Source of the DNA: Sophora flavescens
Taxonomy: Eukaryota > Streptophyta > Magnoliopsida > Fabales > Fabaceae
Reading direction: 5' to 3'
Length of the DNA stretch: 64,000 bases
NCBI GenBank assembly: GCA_030762895.1
Contig: JAUPTC010000016.1
Span: 124,001 to 188,000, forward strand
Shown: positions 11,800 to 24,782 of the stretch, piece by piece
How positions within the stretch are numbered: the stretch's first letter is position 1
How the letters are laid out: the number at the start of each line of letters is the position of its first letter
Made by a program: the position numbers and the translations under genes
The notes under the pieces: generated by a model
The model's database searches: none
What the model was told of the DNA's origin: nothing
The model's input: only the letters and a program-made list of their open reading frames with translations

Positions 11800-12789
11800 G
11801 TCAAAATGAAACCTAATTATTTATAAAAAGGCATTAATTACATATTTTAAAATAATTATCTTTTATAATTTTTTATTAATTTAATGTGAGTTAGTGTTTT
11901 TAGGTAAATTGTGTATATCTATTTATTCAACATAGCAAAACAAAAAACAAAAACATATATTATCCCGAGCCACCGGGTATAGAATGATTTAGTAAATATT
12001 CAGGATTATGTAATACTGATCACCCCTTTTTAACATGAAGAAAGAATCAAGCTTACACTTAAAAATATCAAATCCACACCAATACTAATCAACACGCACA
12101 CAAAACAATAATAAAGGAAGATGAATCGATTAACGCTAACAATAATCATGCACCGACAATATCTAAAATTATCAGGCCATTAACACCATAAAACCCAATT
12201 TTAACTCACATAACTATAAATGTTCCCACTCTGAAATCTGAAAACCTATAATGGTGGAAGTGATCTCTTACTGAATGGAGGGTTGATTGGCCTGTAATTT
12301 TTTTTTTAACAGATGGAGAAAGGATTCATCCAAGAAAGTGAAGAGAGGTTTCTGAAATATAATGAAAGCTACAATGCAGTGGTTAAATATTGGGATGGTT
12401 GGATTAAGCGGTTACGAATTATCCTTTTTTTTTAAACTACTTAATCTGGATCAACACAAAAAACTACTTATTTGAATTTCAAAAAGCATATTGGTTGAGT
12501 TTTTGGATGAATGATGAGAAGTGAATTGAATTTTGAATAAGTCGGTTAACGATTAGCGGTTTTCATTGTGGAGGGTGGGAGTCGGTTTTTTTTTTCTCCA
12601 CCTATGTTGCATATCAGATAAGCAAAGGATTAGCAATTGTTTAGTAGATTTTATCGGAAAAAAATGCATTTGTTTATATTTTGAAATGGTTTTGATCTTT
12701 TTAAGTTACTTGTTATTTTTGAATCAGTTCAGTTTCCTTTTAATTTGAATCCACGTGAAGCTTTGTACTTTGGAGATTTAGGTGATTCA

Positions 12790-12918
12790 GTTTTTATATT
12801 GTTGTAAACTGCTAAAAAATATAAAGTTAGTATGGGTAATTTTGTAATTTAAAAAAATAGACACCAAAAATTGCTTTTTTTTAAAACTTTCCCATTATCT
12901 ATTAGTATTAGTATTTGA
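12790..12918 (-). other. Helitron 5' terminal region
   Basis: The minus strand reads ACTAATAGATAATGGG, then an A-rich run, then TTTTTGGTGTCTATTTT. The same order is found at 34850-34914 (minus). In Helitrons the 5' end is TC followed by a conserved 30-60 bp. Here the expected TC is ambiguous because the first few bases have changed. Confidence 0.55.
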
Positions 12919-13161
12919 CTCACTATACCACTGAATTTTATCATTTTGTTCCATTTTCATCTATCAACGTACTCAACTATTAAAATAGGAAATTTGAAAT
13001 AGGTTTGCGTTAATCGTGTTGAAACCATTTTAACTTTTTCACCTTTTTTTAATAAACAAATTTTAATATTGATTGGGTTTTCTTTTTTTTTAAGAAATTA
13101 ATTGGGTTATTGTTGAAATTCAACAATACCGCTGTGCGCTGTGTAGTGCCATGGAAGCTAA

Positions 13162-13317
13162 AGCTGTTCAAAGTTTGCAATTTTCAACTATGATGTTGTT
13201 TACCAAGCTTGGGAGAGCACGCAAAGGGGTTATGCGAGTGTGTTGTCGTTTTATGGAGCCGAAGAAGCTTTGGGTTTTTGGTTCATTTGCAAGACCTTCA
13301 ACATGGAGGAGTCATAG
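13162..13317 (+). other. Unidentified short open frame, coding-like
   Basis: This 51-codon frame reads coherently (NYDVVYQAWESTQRGYASVL) and is preceded by a stop, so no start is obvious. An overlapping ATG-initiated frame (13151-13420) reads less like protein. I do not recognise it. It could be an exon piece of a captured or decayed gene. Confidence 0.15.
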
Positions 13318-13319
13318 TA

Positions 13320-15142
13320 AAAAAAACAAAAATGGAGAAGTCGCATGTAGCCCTTATATTTGGACAAACTTATCTAAAGTACCAAGAAAGAATGCAAAAT
13401 TCTACAAAGTTATACGCTAACATTCCTTTAATTTAAATAAATCTAACAATCAACCAATAAACCACATTTGACAACATGGATTTTATTCCATCACTATATA
13501 TTTAACCTGCAGTCCTTCACAAACATTACAGATCACGTGGCTGAGTGGGCTCTATCAACTTCCCTTCTGAAATACAATGTACAAAACAAAAATTTAGAAG
13601 AAAATGAAAAACAGAATACGATAAAAATTTGATTGAAAAATCTAGACTCAAAACATAAAATATAAAACACAATGATGCACTTATTGTCTTTTGCTATCAT
13701 GGGATTTGTTCCCTTTGGGATTTCATGTGTTGTTGTCTTTGATCCAACAAATGCTTCATTCTTTTTCCATGCAGGACCCAACCTGGATACAGAAAGAAAG
13801 GAACAAAACAATGTAAGGCGGCTTAGCAACAAAAAAAAAATGCAATGTAAGACCAATGCAAAATAACGACACTAAGACCAACAAAAGGGAGAAACATACA
13901 ATTTTAGCTTTAATTTGAAACACTAATTTCTATTCAGGGCAAGGAATCAATATTGAACCTGTCAATGAAGCTTCATGCCATAAGAATGCACATTGCAATG
14001 AGTTACAACATTCTCAACTCTCAAGCTATTATCCAAATCCAAAATTTAAAACATATAATAATTTGAAGTATATTTGGTTCAAGAAGAATGCCCATACTTT
14101 CAAGGTGTCTGTTTGCCTTCAAATGTGTTGTCAGATAATTGTGTTCAAGTCATCTCTCTTTTTTTTTTATAACATTCAAGTCATGTCTTTTGTTCCCTGT
14201 TCATTGTATATTTGGACCACTTCATAACATGGAAGAATCCACCGAATCCCTGAAATTGTAACATCAAGAAATTAAGTATTTCCTTACTTTCCCAATTAGC
14301 AAACCATGCACTGTTTCATGCTTATTTTAATAGTGATATCTAATTACCCCGTATAATTTGGCAGTTAAAACGAGAATAGTTCTATATGTTCTGAAATTTA
14401 ACTCAATCCATGTGCAAATAATTAATTGATAGGAAAAAATGTAACACAAATAGTGAAATACTCATATTGTATACCTACCTACTTGCGGTACTTAACAGAC
14501 CCATCAGACATTCACTACTCATACAACAATTTAGAGCAAATGACAAATATGTCCTTAATGTAATTGGATATCCCTGAAGTTCGGTCACAAATTATGACTA
14601 AAACAACTCTTCCAAACGATGCATCCTGCCAAATAAAAAAAAAACACACTGCTTATGAAACGAACGTGCCGCACATGGAATGATATGCCAAAAGCACAAT
14701 AAGATAAAATCATATCTTGAAGAGGACATGAAAGGAGCAAGTCTTTGGATTGACGTAGTTTTCACCATTAGGCTGCATATGGAGGAAACTTGCACTAATT
14801 GTCAAGATTTTCATAACTAACATAAACCTTTAAAATGCAAATTAGAGCGAAAACCCAAAGGAATTTATACAGAGGATAATGACAGATTAAAACATGATAT
14901 AAGAATTAAGAAAAGTAGCATCAAACAATATCACATTAAAACAAATATTATCCTTTTTTTTAGAAGGAGAAGGAGAAGGGAGAGATGAATGGTGAAGAGA
15001 GGAGGGAGAGAGGGGGAGAGAAAGATTTATAGCGAGAGAGACTATGTACACATTTCCTAAGCGGTAAGCCACCAAGAAAGACGTTTGTGCCCTGCCACGT
15101 TTGTGCCCCGTCGTCCCTCCATCTACGCCACTCCTCCACCGT
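13320..15142. other. No recognisable feature
   Basis: Mostly AT-rich sequence with low-complexity GA-rich tracts (14960-15040). The short ORFs show no domain, repeat structure or splice pattern I can defend. Confidence 0.5.
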
Positions 15143-18100
15143 TGTGACACCCTAACTTGGGTCATCACATGGTTACCCGTTTGCGGAAATAAAACTTAAT
15201 TTGCTGGTTACTTTCGGAAAATAATGTTTTCTCAACGTTCATCTTTTCAAAATATGGTGATAAATTTTTTTCCTTTTCTTTTAACCTCATAACCACAACA
15301 ACGAAATCAAATCACACTTAAATACATAATGTATATAAGTCATACAACTATACTGCCTCATATGTCTTCACACCTAGATCATTATCAGATTTATTCTACT
15401 AAACACCATATATCAAAATAGGACCTAAGCTGGTCGTAACTAACAGACACTACCGCCAACTGGAGCAGCACAGCATGCCTTGAAACTAGACAGCCTTCTC
15501 CTTCTTGTAGAAATCCTACCCCTTGTATGTTTCTGATATGTGTTGTAAGGGTGAGACACCAATATATGGATTTAACAAAATAACTAAATGCTCACACAAA
15601 AGAAGACACATACACATATTCATAAACATCTCAATTATAGCATACAGTTTATTAGTGGGCTTCACACCCCAAACATCAACATTGGAAAACTATGCATGAA
15701 CACTTCTATACATCATCTAAACATTCACACCTAATCTCATGAGATATCCCAACAAGTAATGAGTTGATCAGACTCCCAGGCACGCAGCCAGAACAGAACA
15801 CCAGGCACGCAGCCAGAACAGAATACCAGGCACGCAGCCAGAACAGAATACCAGGCACGCAGCCAGAACACCAGGCACGCAGCCAGAACAGAACACCAGG
15901 CACGTAGCCAGAACAGAACACCGGGCACGTCTGCCAATGCATACAAAACACTTTTGTTTCATTCTTTTCTTTGTGTTCAATCTTTCCTTGCCAAAGCTCA
16001 AAATGGCTTACGACCCACATAGTTTTAAAACACCCTTAAAACTTTTATTACAACACAGGACCTCACAGTCCGAGTGCTCAATCACGACACCTCTCGACCG
16101 ATGCACCAGTCTTAGGTTCGTGGTACTAGAAAACATCTTCAATGTTTCAATACGGTATACCTCACGTATACGGTATAGGCCCTCAAGTCCAAATGACCTC
16201 GAGTCCATCACACCACAGAACCTTAGTACCCCGACGTCTCGGTTACTAAGTCCAACTGTACTTTCAACACGGTTGAAATCAACTTTTGACTTTCAGAAAT
16301 TCTTTTTCGAAGGTACAAATTCATTATAAAATCCTTAAATCATAAAACTTAGTTTTTTTTTCACAAACCAATGAGTCACTTGAGGTTTAATTTCCTCAAA
16401 ATAGGCACTGCCGTTTCGAAAATACTTGCCGTCTATACTTTTCCAAATTTGCCGTCAAATATTATTTTTTTTAAGGCTTTTAAGCCAAAACTTAACTTTT
16501 TCCACTTAATTAATTTTCTAAAATCATGATTAACTTATTTTCACCAATTAATTTCATAAAAGAATATTTTGTAATATTCCGGAATTTCTTACGTAAAAAA
16601 TTAGCAGTGCAAAAATATTTTCATGGTTTCGCTCTCATTGTGACTCATAATTCCCTTTTCCAGAAATAAATTATTAAAATAATAATATTTTCCAAAACTC
16701 CTCATTTTCCTCAAAATAAAATTCCTTTAATATTATATATCAATATTTTGCCGTTAAAACATTGAATATAATTTGCGTAGCTTTTTAAAGCTTTTATCCG
16801 ATTAACTTTAATTGAGCACTGACCACTGTCAGGCTTCTCACACATCAACAACAGCTATATCACAGATATTCCCCAGGCAGATCATGCATCATAACAGTAT
16901 AATATACAATTGCAAATAATTAAATAAATTAAACACAACGCCATACCAATACACAGATAAACCACACCACGTAAACAACAAAACCAATAACCACAACCAC
17001 ATATAAATCATATAAACCACACCACAAGCAAATAGTTACTGAGAAAAATCCCTCAGGTAAGCTCCCCTTACCTCTTGAAGACTCGAACTAACAGTTTCAA
17101 ATAATCTCCCGATTTGATCCGGCTTCCTCCGTCGGCTTTAGGTCAAACCAACCCGATCGATTCCTTCATAACGAATTGCAACCAAAATAAATCAAATCAA
17201 ACAAAACATACTTGACTCATGGAGGTTAAGGTTCGGCCTCAACAACTTTTCTAGGTTAGGAAAGTTAAAATTTTGTTAACTTAGGGATTTATGATCCATA
17301 AGTAACTTAAACATGATTAAGTACTTAAACCAAGATTATGAACCAAGAACATGAACTAAAACTCATCTAGTTCCAAGAACTAGGGTTTCGGCCAAGGTCT
17401 GAGTTTGGGGTTATAAATCTCTAAAATTTCTAAACTCTTGGATTTAATCAACATACAAAACCTAGAGTTGGATTCAAGTGTCACAAACAACTTTTGAATC
17501 ACAAAACCATTAAGTGCTCATACCTAGGGTTTCGGTTTTGATGAGATCAAATAGGCTTAAGTTTGATTTTTTTTGATATTCTATATACTTGAATACAAGA
17601 ACTATCAAGATAGAATCATGAATCAAGACATGAAAATGAAACAAAACCTAAGAACACAACTTTACCCTAGGTTCGGCCATAACCAGAAATTAGGGAAAGA
17701 AATTTCTCATGATCTTATGCTTCTAGATGATGAAAATATAGATGATTATAAGATCATAGCAATTGGTTTCATGTCAAAAGGATTTTTCTAGAATTAGTTA
17801 TGAATTTTTGAATCTAGCTCCATGAACTTTGAAGTAAATGAAGAACATATGGATTTAAGTCATAGATCTACAAAAGTTGTGAAGAGAAATGATTTAAATG
17901 ACAAGAGAAGAAGTTGCTACCTCTTGATGATTCAAGTAAAGCAAGATTTGGATGATGTTCTTCACAAATTTCTCATGGTGTTCTTGAGAAACTTAAAGAG
18001 AAAGATGAACATAGTTAGGGTTTAGAACAGTTTTAGTATTTTGGGTAGATCTCTCAACATACTTATCCGTTTTGGATGATCTTTATGTCGTTGTAAATAA

Positions 18101-18879
18101 GAGAGAAAGATGAACAACTTTCATGTTGAAAGTTTTTCGAGATTCAAAATAGAAACTGGTCAGAATTTCTAGGCAAAATCTGACGAATTATGAACACTTT
18201 GAAGAAAAAGAACATGGAAATGGAAGAAAATGGTTAATAAAGAAGGCAACAACTTAATGAAGAAGGAACCAATACTTAATGAAGAAGGATGGGAGCCGTG
18301 GGTTTTGGGTAATCTTTAGTCAACTTTTCCAATGGCATTTGCTTGCAATTGTCATATAAAGACAAGGGCAAAATGGTCATTTCATAGGAAAATTTCACTT
18401 TGTCATAAATGTGCAATTATGGCCATTATGACTCAGATAAGCTCGTCATAAATACTCGGCAAATCGGTCAAATCCATCATCTCTGCTACGTTGCCGACTC
18501 CTCGATTCATCTGGCGCAAGCTTTCCTAGAGATATCTCGACTTATACGCCCGCAACAAATATAATATTTTAATTTTTTTACCAAAATTTTCAAAAGTTCC
18601 AGTATCGTGGTAAATACGATAAAAACATTTTTCATCTCGTTCACGACTCAAAATTAGGTCTTCTGAGCAGTAAACTTTTACTGTCAGTGAAAATGCAGAA
18701 AACGCAGAACGGTTTCCGTCTGAATTTTCAATCAAAAACTTCCCCGTAACCTTATAAAAATAAGTATAACAAGGAAATGACCTTGGTTTATCCAAAATCA
18801 TTTTCTAAGTCTCGGATAAAAATATATATTTATATATTTATTACCGATATTACGAAGCAGCGAAAATCGGGGTGTTACA
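15143..18879 (-). mobile_element. Probable 3.7-kb solo LTR
   Basis: The left end reads TGTGACACCC and the right end, on the minus strand, reads TGTAACACCC: a near-perfect 10-bp inverted end with the TG...CA signature of an LTR. TGTAACACCCCG starts are common in long plant LTRs, so it probably reads on the minus strand. There is no coding frame, primer-binding site or second LTR nearby, hence solo LTR. The 5-bp flanks (ACCGT left, ACAGG right) do not match, so the duplication is lost or an edge is wrong. The right edge abuts a Helitron 3' hairpin. A related fragment occupies 1-985. Confidence 0.5.
15776..15930. repeat. 25-bp minisatellite inside the LTR-like element
   Basis: Six to seven head-to-tail copies of CAGGCACGCAGCCAGAACAG plus about five more bases; one copy is shortened. 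It produces the repeated peptide seen in all minus-strand frames, which is not a real protein. The related copy at 1-985 lacks this array. Confidence 0.85.
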
Positions 18880-18960
18880 ACAGGCACTCACGTGCCTGTC
18901 TGGCCGCATTTCTAATTCTTTTACGTGTCTTTATCCATGTTCTTGGCACATCAATTATTA
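18880..18960 (-). mobile_element. Helitron 3' end remnant
   Basis: ACAGGCAC (18880-18887) pairs with GTGCCTGT (18892-18899), followed by TGGCCGCATTTCTAAT as at 4747-4765 and 19870-19890. The expected CTAG on the left is missing because the sequence is joined to the solo-LTR end at 18879. Confidence 0.5.
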
Positions 18961-19040
18961 TAAAAATGGTTTGAAGTGAAATATATGTAATAGTTTGAAG
19001 TTGATTATTTTGTCTTTAATGATCTGATATTAAAAATGAC

Positions 19041-20350
19041 ACCTTTAATATCATCATCCCTATAATCCTTTCAAAGCTTGGGTCAAATTTTAAAAAGACA
19101 GTTTTTAAGTGCAAGATAAAATTGCATTGCAGAAAATAGGAATAAGTTATTTATGTAAAGCGAAGTTAAATATGTGATGATGCCTCTTAGTTGTAATAGA
19201 AACAGTTACTTTTTCCTGCTGTGCCACCTAAATTGTGGTATATCCACACCATGTGTTGCATTGTTACTGACTCAACATGAGTTCTTGTTGACTCAAAATA
19301 TCTAAAAAAATTAGAAGATCATCAGTCAAAGAACAATGCAAGTAACAGAAGACAACATACTATAAAGGACAAAATAGAACTAATCACAACTTGTGCATAG
19401 TCAAACTTATGCAAGAGTTAAATTAGTTCAACCATATGCAGAAACTTCCAGTAACATTGAAATTCCCCAAAGGACAAAAATTGATGGTTATCATGAGAGA
19501 AGCAAATAAAGATCAATTAATGGAACTTGTTCATTTGTAGAAAGATAAAGCAACAAAGAGGCAGAGAAAGAGTAATGAAGGCAGAAGCAAAAGAGGAGTG
19601 TCCATGAGTAGATGCCTCGCAGAAGACCCCTATCTAGTATCTGCAACCATGTTTTTTTTTATGAGCACCAACACCATGAATAATTAGATTGTCTCTGAGG
19701 GAATCATCATGATTGCTGAAACAACAATTAATACAGAATATATAATATAAACACACCAGTAATTAATATAGAACGTCTAAGATAATCAAAAAAAGACATA
19801 TGTAAGGTGAAGTTAAATATGTGGTGAAGTCTCTTTTCTAGCAGCAAGACAGGCACGTCGGCACTGACGTGCTTGTCTGGCCATATTTCTAATGCTTTTA
19901 CTCATTTTTACCCATATTTTTGGTATATAATATTGTGTAGATACCCTTTTGGTCCCTTAAATTTTTTTTCGGATTCCATTTATGTTCGTGGAAAAAAAAT
20001 CTCATCTGTTGGTTCCCCAAATTTCATTCTGTAACCCTTTTAGTCTCTCCGCCATTCAATGCGTGTTGACCACCGTTAAGTATATGCCGTGTCACATTAT
20101 CTATCTAGGTGTATTGTTAGTATTTTCCGGCATGACGTTGAATTTAAAAAAACCAAAATATGAGGCATTTAATTATATGTGTGTGTGTGTGTGTGGGGGG
20201 GGGGGGGGTTAAAAACCAACGGCTCATTATATGTCATCTTCTTGCCCAAATACCGAAACCCTAACTCCATTGCTGCCCTTTATTGAGCTCAAAATTTTGT
20301 TGGTTTTTAACACACATCTATATTTTTTGTTTTAATTAAATGTCTCATAT
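19041..20350 (+). repeat. Arm A of a 1.3-kb inverted repeat (partner 41780-43096)
   Basis: Read forward, this arm matches the reverse complement of 41780-43096 over its whole length with scattered differences. It includes a Helitron-like 3' end near 19838-19890 and most of a MULE-type MITE. The shared unit starts at ACCTTTAATATCATCATCCC. The microsatellite at the centre differs: a GT/G run here, AC plus AT runs in the partner. The ORF at 19982-20212 is conserved only as part of the repeat and shows no domain. Confidence 0.75.
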
Positions 20351-20583
20351 TTGGGTTTTTTAAAAAAAAATTCAATGTCATGCTAGAAAATACTAACAAT
20401 GCACCTAGATAGATAACATGACACTTCAGACACTTAATGGTGGTCAACACTCATTGACTGACAGAGATATTAAAAGGACTCACGGAATGAAATCTGAGGG
20501 ACCAATCATGAGGTTTTTTTTTCAGGGACTTAAATGGAATCCCAAAAAAAAAAAAATGAAGGGACCAAAAAGGGTATTCACTC
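19937..20583. mobile_element. MULE-type MITE with long terminal inverted repeats
   Basis: About 260 bp at the left (19937-20200) are an imperfect inverted copy of the right end (20340-20583). The ends read GTAGATACCC and, reversed, GAGTGAATACCC, then TTTTGGTCCCT. Flanks TAATATTGT (19928-19936) and TAATATTTT (20584-20592) form a 9-bp duplication with one mismatch, the size typical of Mutator-like elements. A GT then G microsatellite lies at 20177-20208. There is no transposase. Confidence 0.65.
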
Positions 20584-20735
20584 TAATATTTTATTTGTCA
20601 TTTTTGTATGTTTGGTATTTTTAATCAATATTTTTTGTGACTTTATAATGTGACTTCTTAATGTAAACACATTATATAATGAAGTTACTATAAATATAGT
20701 TATCATACCTACTCCTTTAACCATAATACTCTTAG

Positions 20736-20936
20736 TGTTGAAAGACTTGAAAGTAATTTTAGACTAAGGGATTTGTGAAATGCTTGAGTGATTAGCACTC
20801 AGCAGATTTGATATTTATATACACTTAGGAGTAATTACAATTCATGTTTACAAGATAATTAATGAATGATAAGCTAAATCCTAGGAACACCGTCCGCACC
20901 GTCCGCACCGTCCACACCGTCCAACTAATTCTAACA
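20736..20936 (-). repeat. copia 3' LTR (201 bp)
   Basis: Begins TGTTGAAAG and ends CTAACA on the plus strand. It contains a short array of CACCGTCCG-type 9-bp units near 20888-20920, two units shorter than in the other LTR. Confidence 0.88.
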
Positions 20937-20948
20937 CTCCCCCTCAAG
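20937..20948 (-). other. copia polypurine tract
   Basis: The minus strand reads CTTGAGGGGGAG directly before the 3' LTR, the usual copia primer for plus-strand synthesis. Confidence 0.8.
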
Positions 20949-23900
20949 CTGGAGCATACAAATCAAATGCTCCAAGCTTGGAACAAATATTCTGAATTCT
21001 CGGTCCTCTTAGAGATTTTATAAAGACGTCTGCCAGTTGATCATTAAAGCTAACGGATTCGGTGATGACTTCTTTAGAAAGGACTTTTTCTCGGATAAAA
21101 TGACAATCGATCTCAATATGTTTAGTTCTCTCATGAAATACTGGATTGGAAGCTATATGGAGAGCTGCCTAGTTATCACAACATAACTTCATTTGTTGAG
21201 TATCTCCAAACTTCAATTCTTCAAGAAGTTGTTTAATCCAAATGAGCTCACACATGGCTACAGCCATAGCTCTATATTCAGCCTCTGTGCTAGACCTTGC
21301 AACAACATTTTGTTTCTTACTCTTCCACGAGACAAGATTTCCTCCAATAGATACACAATACCCTGAAGTGGAACGCCTATCAATGGGTGATCCTGCCCAA
21401 TCTGCATCGCAAAATCCAACTATTTGAGTGCTTCCTTTGTCTTCATAAAGTAGCCCTTGTCCTGGAGTCTTTTTAATGTATCTCAGAATTCGAATTACTG
21501 CATCCCAGTGATCATTATGAGGAGACTGGATGAATTGACTCACCACTCCCACTGCAAAGGAAATATCTGGCCTTGTAATAGTGAGATAGATGAGCTTCCC
21601 AACCAATCTCCGATACCTTTCAGGATCAGAATAAGGCTCCCCCTGGTTGGGTAGCAATTTTTGATTCGGATCCATGGGACTATCAACTGGTCGACAATCT
21701 AACATACCAATTTATTCAAGTATGTCTAATGCATACTTCCTCTGTGAGATGATAATCCCATTCTTTGACTGAGCAACTTCAATTCCAAGAAAATATTTCA
21801 ATTTCCTCAAGTCCTTGATCTGAAAATGACTACATAAATGTTCCTTCAGCTGAGAAATTTTCTCCTGATCATTTCCTATGATGACTATATCATCTACATA
21901 GACCACCAAGTAAACACATCTATTTGGTGAGGTATAGCAATAAAAGACTGAATGATCTGCTTCACTACGTTTCATTCCAAAAGCTTGAATAACTGAAGTG
22001 AATTTTCCAAACCAAGCTCGTGGAGACTGTTTCAGCCCATAGAGAGATCGTCGTAGCCTGCAAACCAAACCGGACTCCCCCTGAGCAACAAATCCAGGAG
22101 GTTGCTCCATATAAATCTCCTCTTCTAATTCTCCATGAAGAAATGCATTTTTAATATCCAACTGATATAATGGCCAACGACAGATGGCAGCCATGGCAAG
22201 AAATATTCGAACAGAAGTGATTTTGGCCACAAGGGAGAAAGTATCTCCATAATCAAGTCCATAAATCTGAGAGTAACCTTTGGCTACAAGCCGGGCTTTG
22301 AGCCGATCGATCTGTCCATCGGCCCCAACTTTAATAGCATATACCCATCGACAGCCAACGGGTTTCTTTCCCGGAGGAAGAGGAGTCAAGTCCCAAGTAC
22401 CATTATGCTCCAAAGCCTGCATTTCATCAATCATGGCTTGTCGCCATCCTGGATGATCAAGTGCCTCACAAACATTTTTAGGAATGGAAACGGAAGATAT
22501 AGATCACACAAAAGAATAATAAGAAGGAGAGAGACGATGGTAACTTAAGAAGTTATAAATAGGATGAGGATTTTGAGTAGACCGAGTACCTTTTCTAAGA
22601 GCAATGGGCAAGTCTAGGTTTCCTTCAGGTAGGTCCGTAGTAGGGTCATCTGCTGGAGTAGGACATGATTCAGCTGGTCTTTCAGTGCCTTCCAATTATG
22701 TATTAAGAACTCGTGGACGACGATGATATATGATGGGTGACCTTTGAGATTGCTCAAGTGGGGGATCATTAGGAATTTTTGCAGTCGAAACTGATTCCGA
22801 CAAAGGTGATGGACCAAGATATGGAATCGGAAAGACTTCTTGAATAGTCTGAGACTCAACTGTGGATGGTGAGAAGTAAAACTTTTCTTCGAAGAACGTT
22901 ACATCTACACACATGAAATAACGATTCTGCACAGGGGAGTAACACCTGTAACCCTTCTGTAACCTGGAATATCCCAAAAAGACACATTTGATGGCTCGTG
23001 CAGCAAGCTTATCAAGACCTGGAGACAAGTCATGAATAAAACAAGTGCATCCAAATATCCGTGGAGCGACGTGAAATAGTGGCTCTTTAGGGAATATAAC
23101 GGAATGTGGTATTTTATGATCAAGAGAGGATGAAGGCATCTGACTAATTAAATAACATGCTGTCAAAACTGCATCACCCCAATGTCGGACAGGTACATTC
23201 GCATGGAGTAACAAGGTCCGAGCAGTTTCAACAAGATGTCTATTCTTCCTTTCAGCTATGCCATTATGTTGAGGGGTATGAGGACAACTGGATTGATGGA
23301 GAATGCCCTGTGATGACAAAAAAGAAGAAAGAGCAGAAGAAAAGTATTCCTTTGCATTATCACTTCTAAGGATTTTGATTGTTTTACCAAATTGGGTTTT
23401 GACCTCATTAACGAAAGAGGTGAGAATAGACGAAAGTTCAGATCGTTCTTTTATTAAGAAAACCCAAGTGCACCGAGAGAACTCATCAATAAAGGTAACG
23501 AAATATCGGAAACCATTAGAAGACACACGACTCAGTCCCCATATATCTGAATGGATAACTGAAAAGGGAGAATCAACTCGGCTTTCAACTTTGCTGGGAA
23601 AGGAAGAGCGAACATGCTTGCCTAGTTGACACGACTCACAGTTCAATGATGACATTTTTGCAAGATTCGGAACCATTTGCTTCAATTTTGACAAACTTGG
23701 ATGGCCCAATCATTCATGAAGAAGATTTGGAGACTCGACTGCAGTACAACTTACAGAAGGAGCTGATTGGAGGTAATAAAGACCATGTGATTCATGTCCT
23801 ACGCCAATCATCCGACCCGTACCACGTTCCTGTATAGTAAAAGAACCAACATCAAAAGTTACTGAGCAGTTTAGAGAGTGAGTAAGTTGACTAAGGGAGA

Positions 23901-24414
23901 TCAAATTAAAAGGGCAACCAGGTATAAACAAAACAGATTTTAAAGTTATAGAAGGAGTGACTGAAACATGACCGATTCCTTCGGCGCTGACCTTAGAACC
24001 ATCCGCAAGAGTAATGAAGTGAGGAAATTTAGGAGAAGATATGGAGGAGAATAAAGAACGATTACCAGCAATATGATCAGAGGCACCTGAATCAATCATC
24101 CAAAGATTTTGATTGTTACCGGATTGAGATATGAAGGCTGTGGAGTCATGAACACCAGTGGCAGTAGACCCATGAGATTGATGGGCAGCTTTCAATTGAA
24201 GATACTCTCTGTACTCGGCTTCGGAAAAATTTTCCTTGAACATTTCAGCATTGACTGATTTTTGAGGAAACCCATGAAGAGAGTAACAAGTATTATGAGT
24301 GTGACCCATTTGCTTGCAATATGTGCATTGAGGACGACCCATTCGAGCTAAAACAGACAGAGAGGCTGCCTTAACACCTGAGATTGTAAAGAGACCAGCG
24401 GCGGCAAGCAACAA
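20944..24414 (-). pseudogene. copia pol polyprotein, interrupted
   Basis: One reading frame carries a CCHC zinc knuckle (CTYCKQMGHTHNTC), protease (WMIDSGASDHI), the GAG-pre-integrase region, integrase (DIWG, then a later IDEF), reverse transcriptase (YVDDIVIIG) and RNase H ending in ADVFIKSL. Stops at 23710-23712, 22696-22698, 22504-22506, 21712-21714 and 21169-21171 break the frame, but the protein reading resumes in the same frame after each one. After the last stop the RNase H tail continues to a TGA at 20944-20946. The copy cannot make a full polyprotein without readthrough. The 24414 start is a TTG inside the truncated gag end and is not a real start. Confidence 0.9.
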
Positions 24415-24445
24415 CCAGAAATAGGAACCAAAAAATCAGAGGAGA

Positions 24446-24766
24446 CTAAAGGCAAGAGACCCACTTTCCAAACAACCCAGAAAGTGGATTTTGACCGGCT
24501 AGACAGACAGAGGAGGTTGCAGCGCACGGTGGAGGCGCGTGAAGCGGCACGTGACGGTGCGTCGAGAAGATTCCGGTGACGAAACTTCTGGATCTAGACG
24601 GTCGGCGATTTCTGAAGTGTTTTCCGGCGACGGTGGACAGTGGGTGACCGGCGACAGTGAGTTTTGAACTTGGACAGTGGCTGTTTGGGTCAAAAAAAGA
24701 GGACAAAAGATGGGATTATGAGGGTTTTGCTGGACCAGAAGCAAACACCTTCAAATGACAAATGAA
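24446..24766 (-). pseudogene. copia 5' leader or gag remnant
   Basis: Two overlapping Pro/Ser/Arg-rich frames lie between the primer-binding site and the zinc knuckle. They show no gag core domain. This is the place where several hundred codons of gag are missing, so it is best read as leader sequence left after an internal deletion. Confidence 0.45.
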
Positions 24767-24769
24767 CAT

Positions 24770-24782
24770 GCTCTTGATACCA
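24770..24782 (-). other. copia primer-binding site (initiator tRNA-Met)
   Basis: The minus strand reads TGGTATCAAGAGC immediately after the 5' LTR, close to the TGGTATCAGAGC complement of plant initiator tRNA-Met used by many copia elements. Confidence 0.85.

Larger units (their letters stand above)
3965..12918 (-). mobile_element. Decayed autonomous Helitron
   Basis: The element runs on the minus strand. Its 3' end on that strand is CTAG at 3965-3968, followed by T as expected for insertion between A and T, with a GC-rich hairpin just upstream. The 5' end lies near 12918: the minus strand there reads through ACTAATAGATAATGGG, shared with another copy at 34850-34914. The first two bases are uncertain, so the right edge could be off by about 15 bp. 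The body encodes a Rep/PIF1-helicase protein broken by nonsense codons. Inside are a LINE 3' fragment (4121-4404) and a second Helitron 3' end (4730), so the structure is nested; which 3' end originally belonged to the coding part is not certain. Confidence 0.7.

Noticed and set aside
15706..16020. Three overlapping minus-strand ORFs with a repeated Val/Leu/Ala/Cys/Trp peptide
   Set aside because: They are translations of a 25-bp minisatellite, open in all three frames because the unit lacks stops; not a protein gene.
19982..20212. 76-codon ORF also present at 41906-42151
   Set aside because: Conservation comes from the inverted repeat and MITE; there is no domain and the C-terminus is microsatellite.
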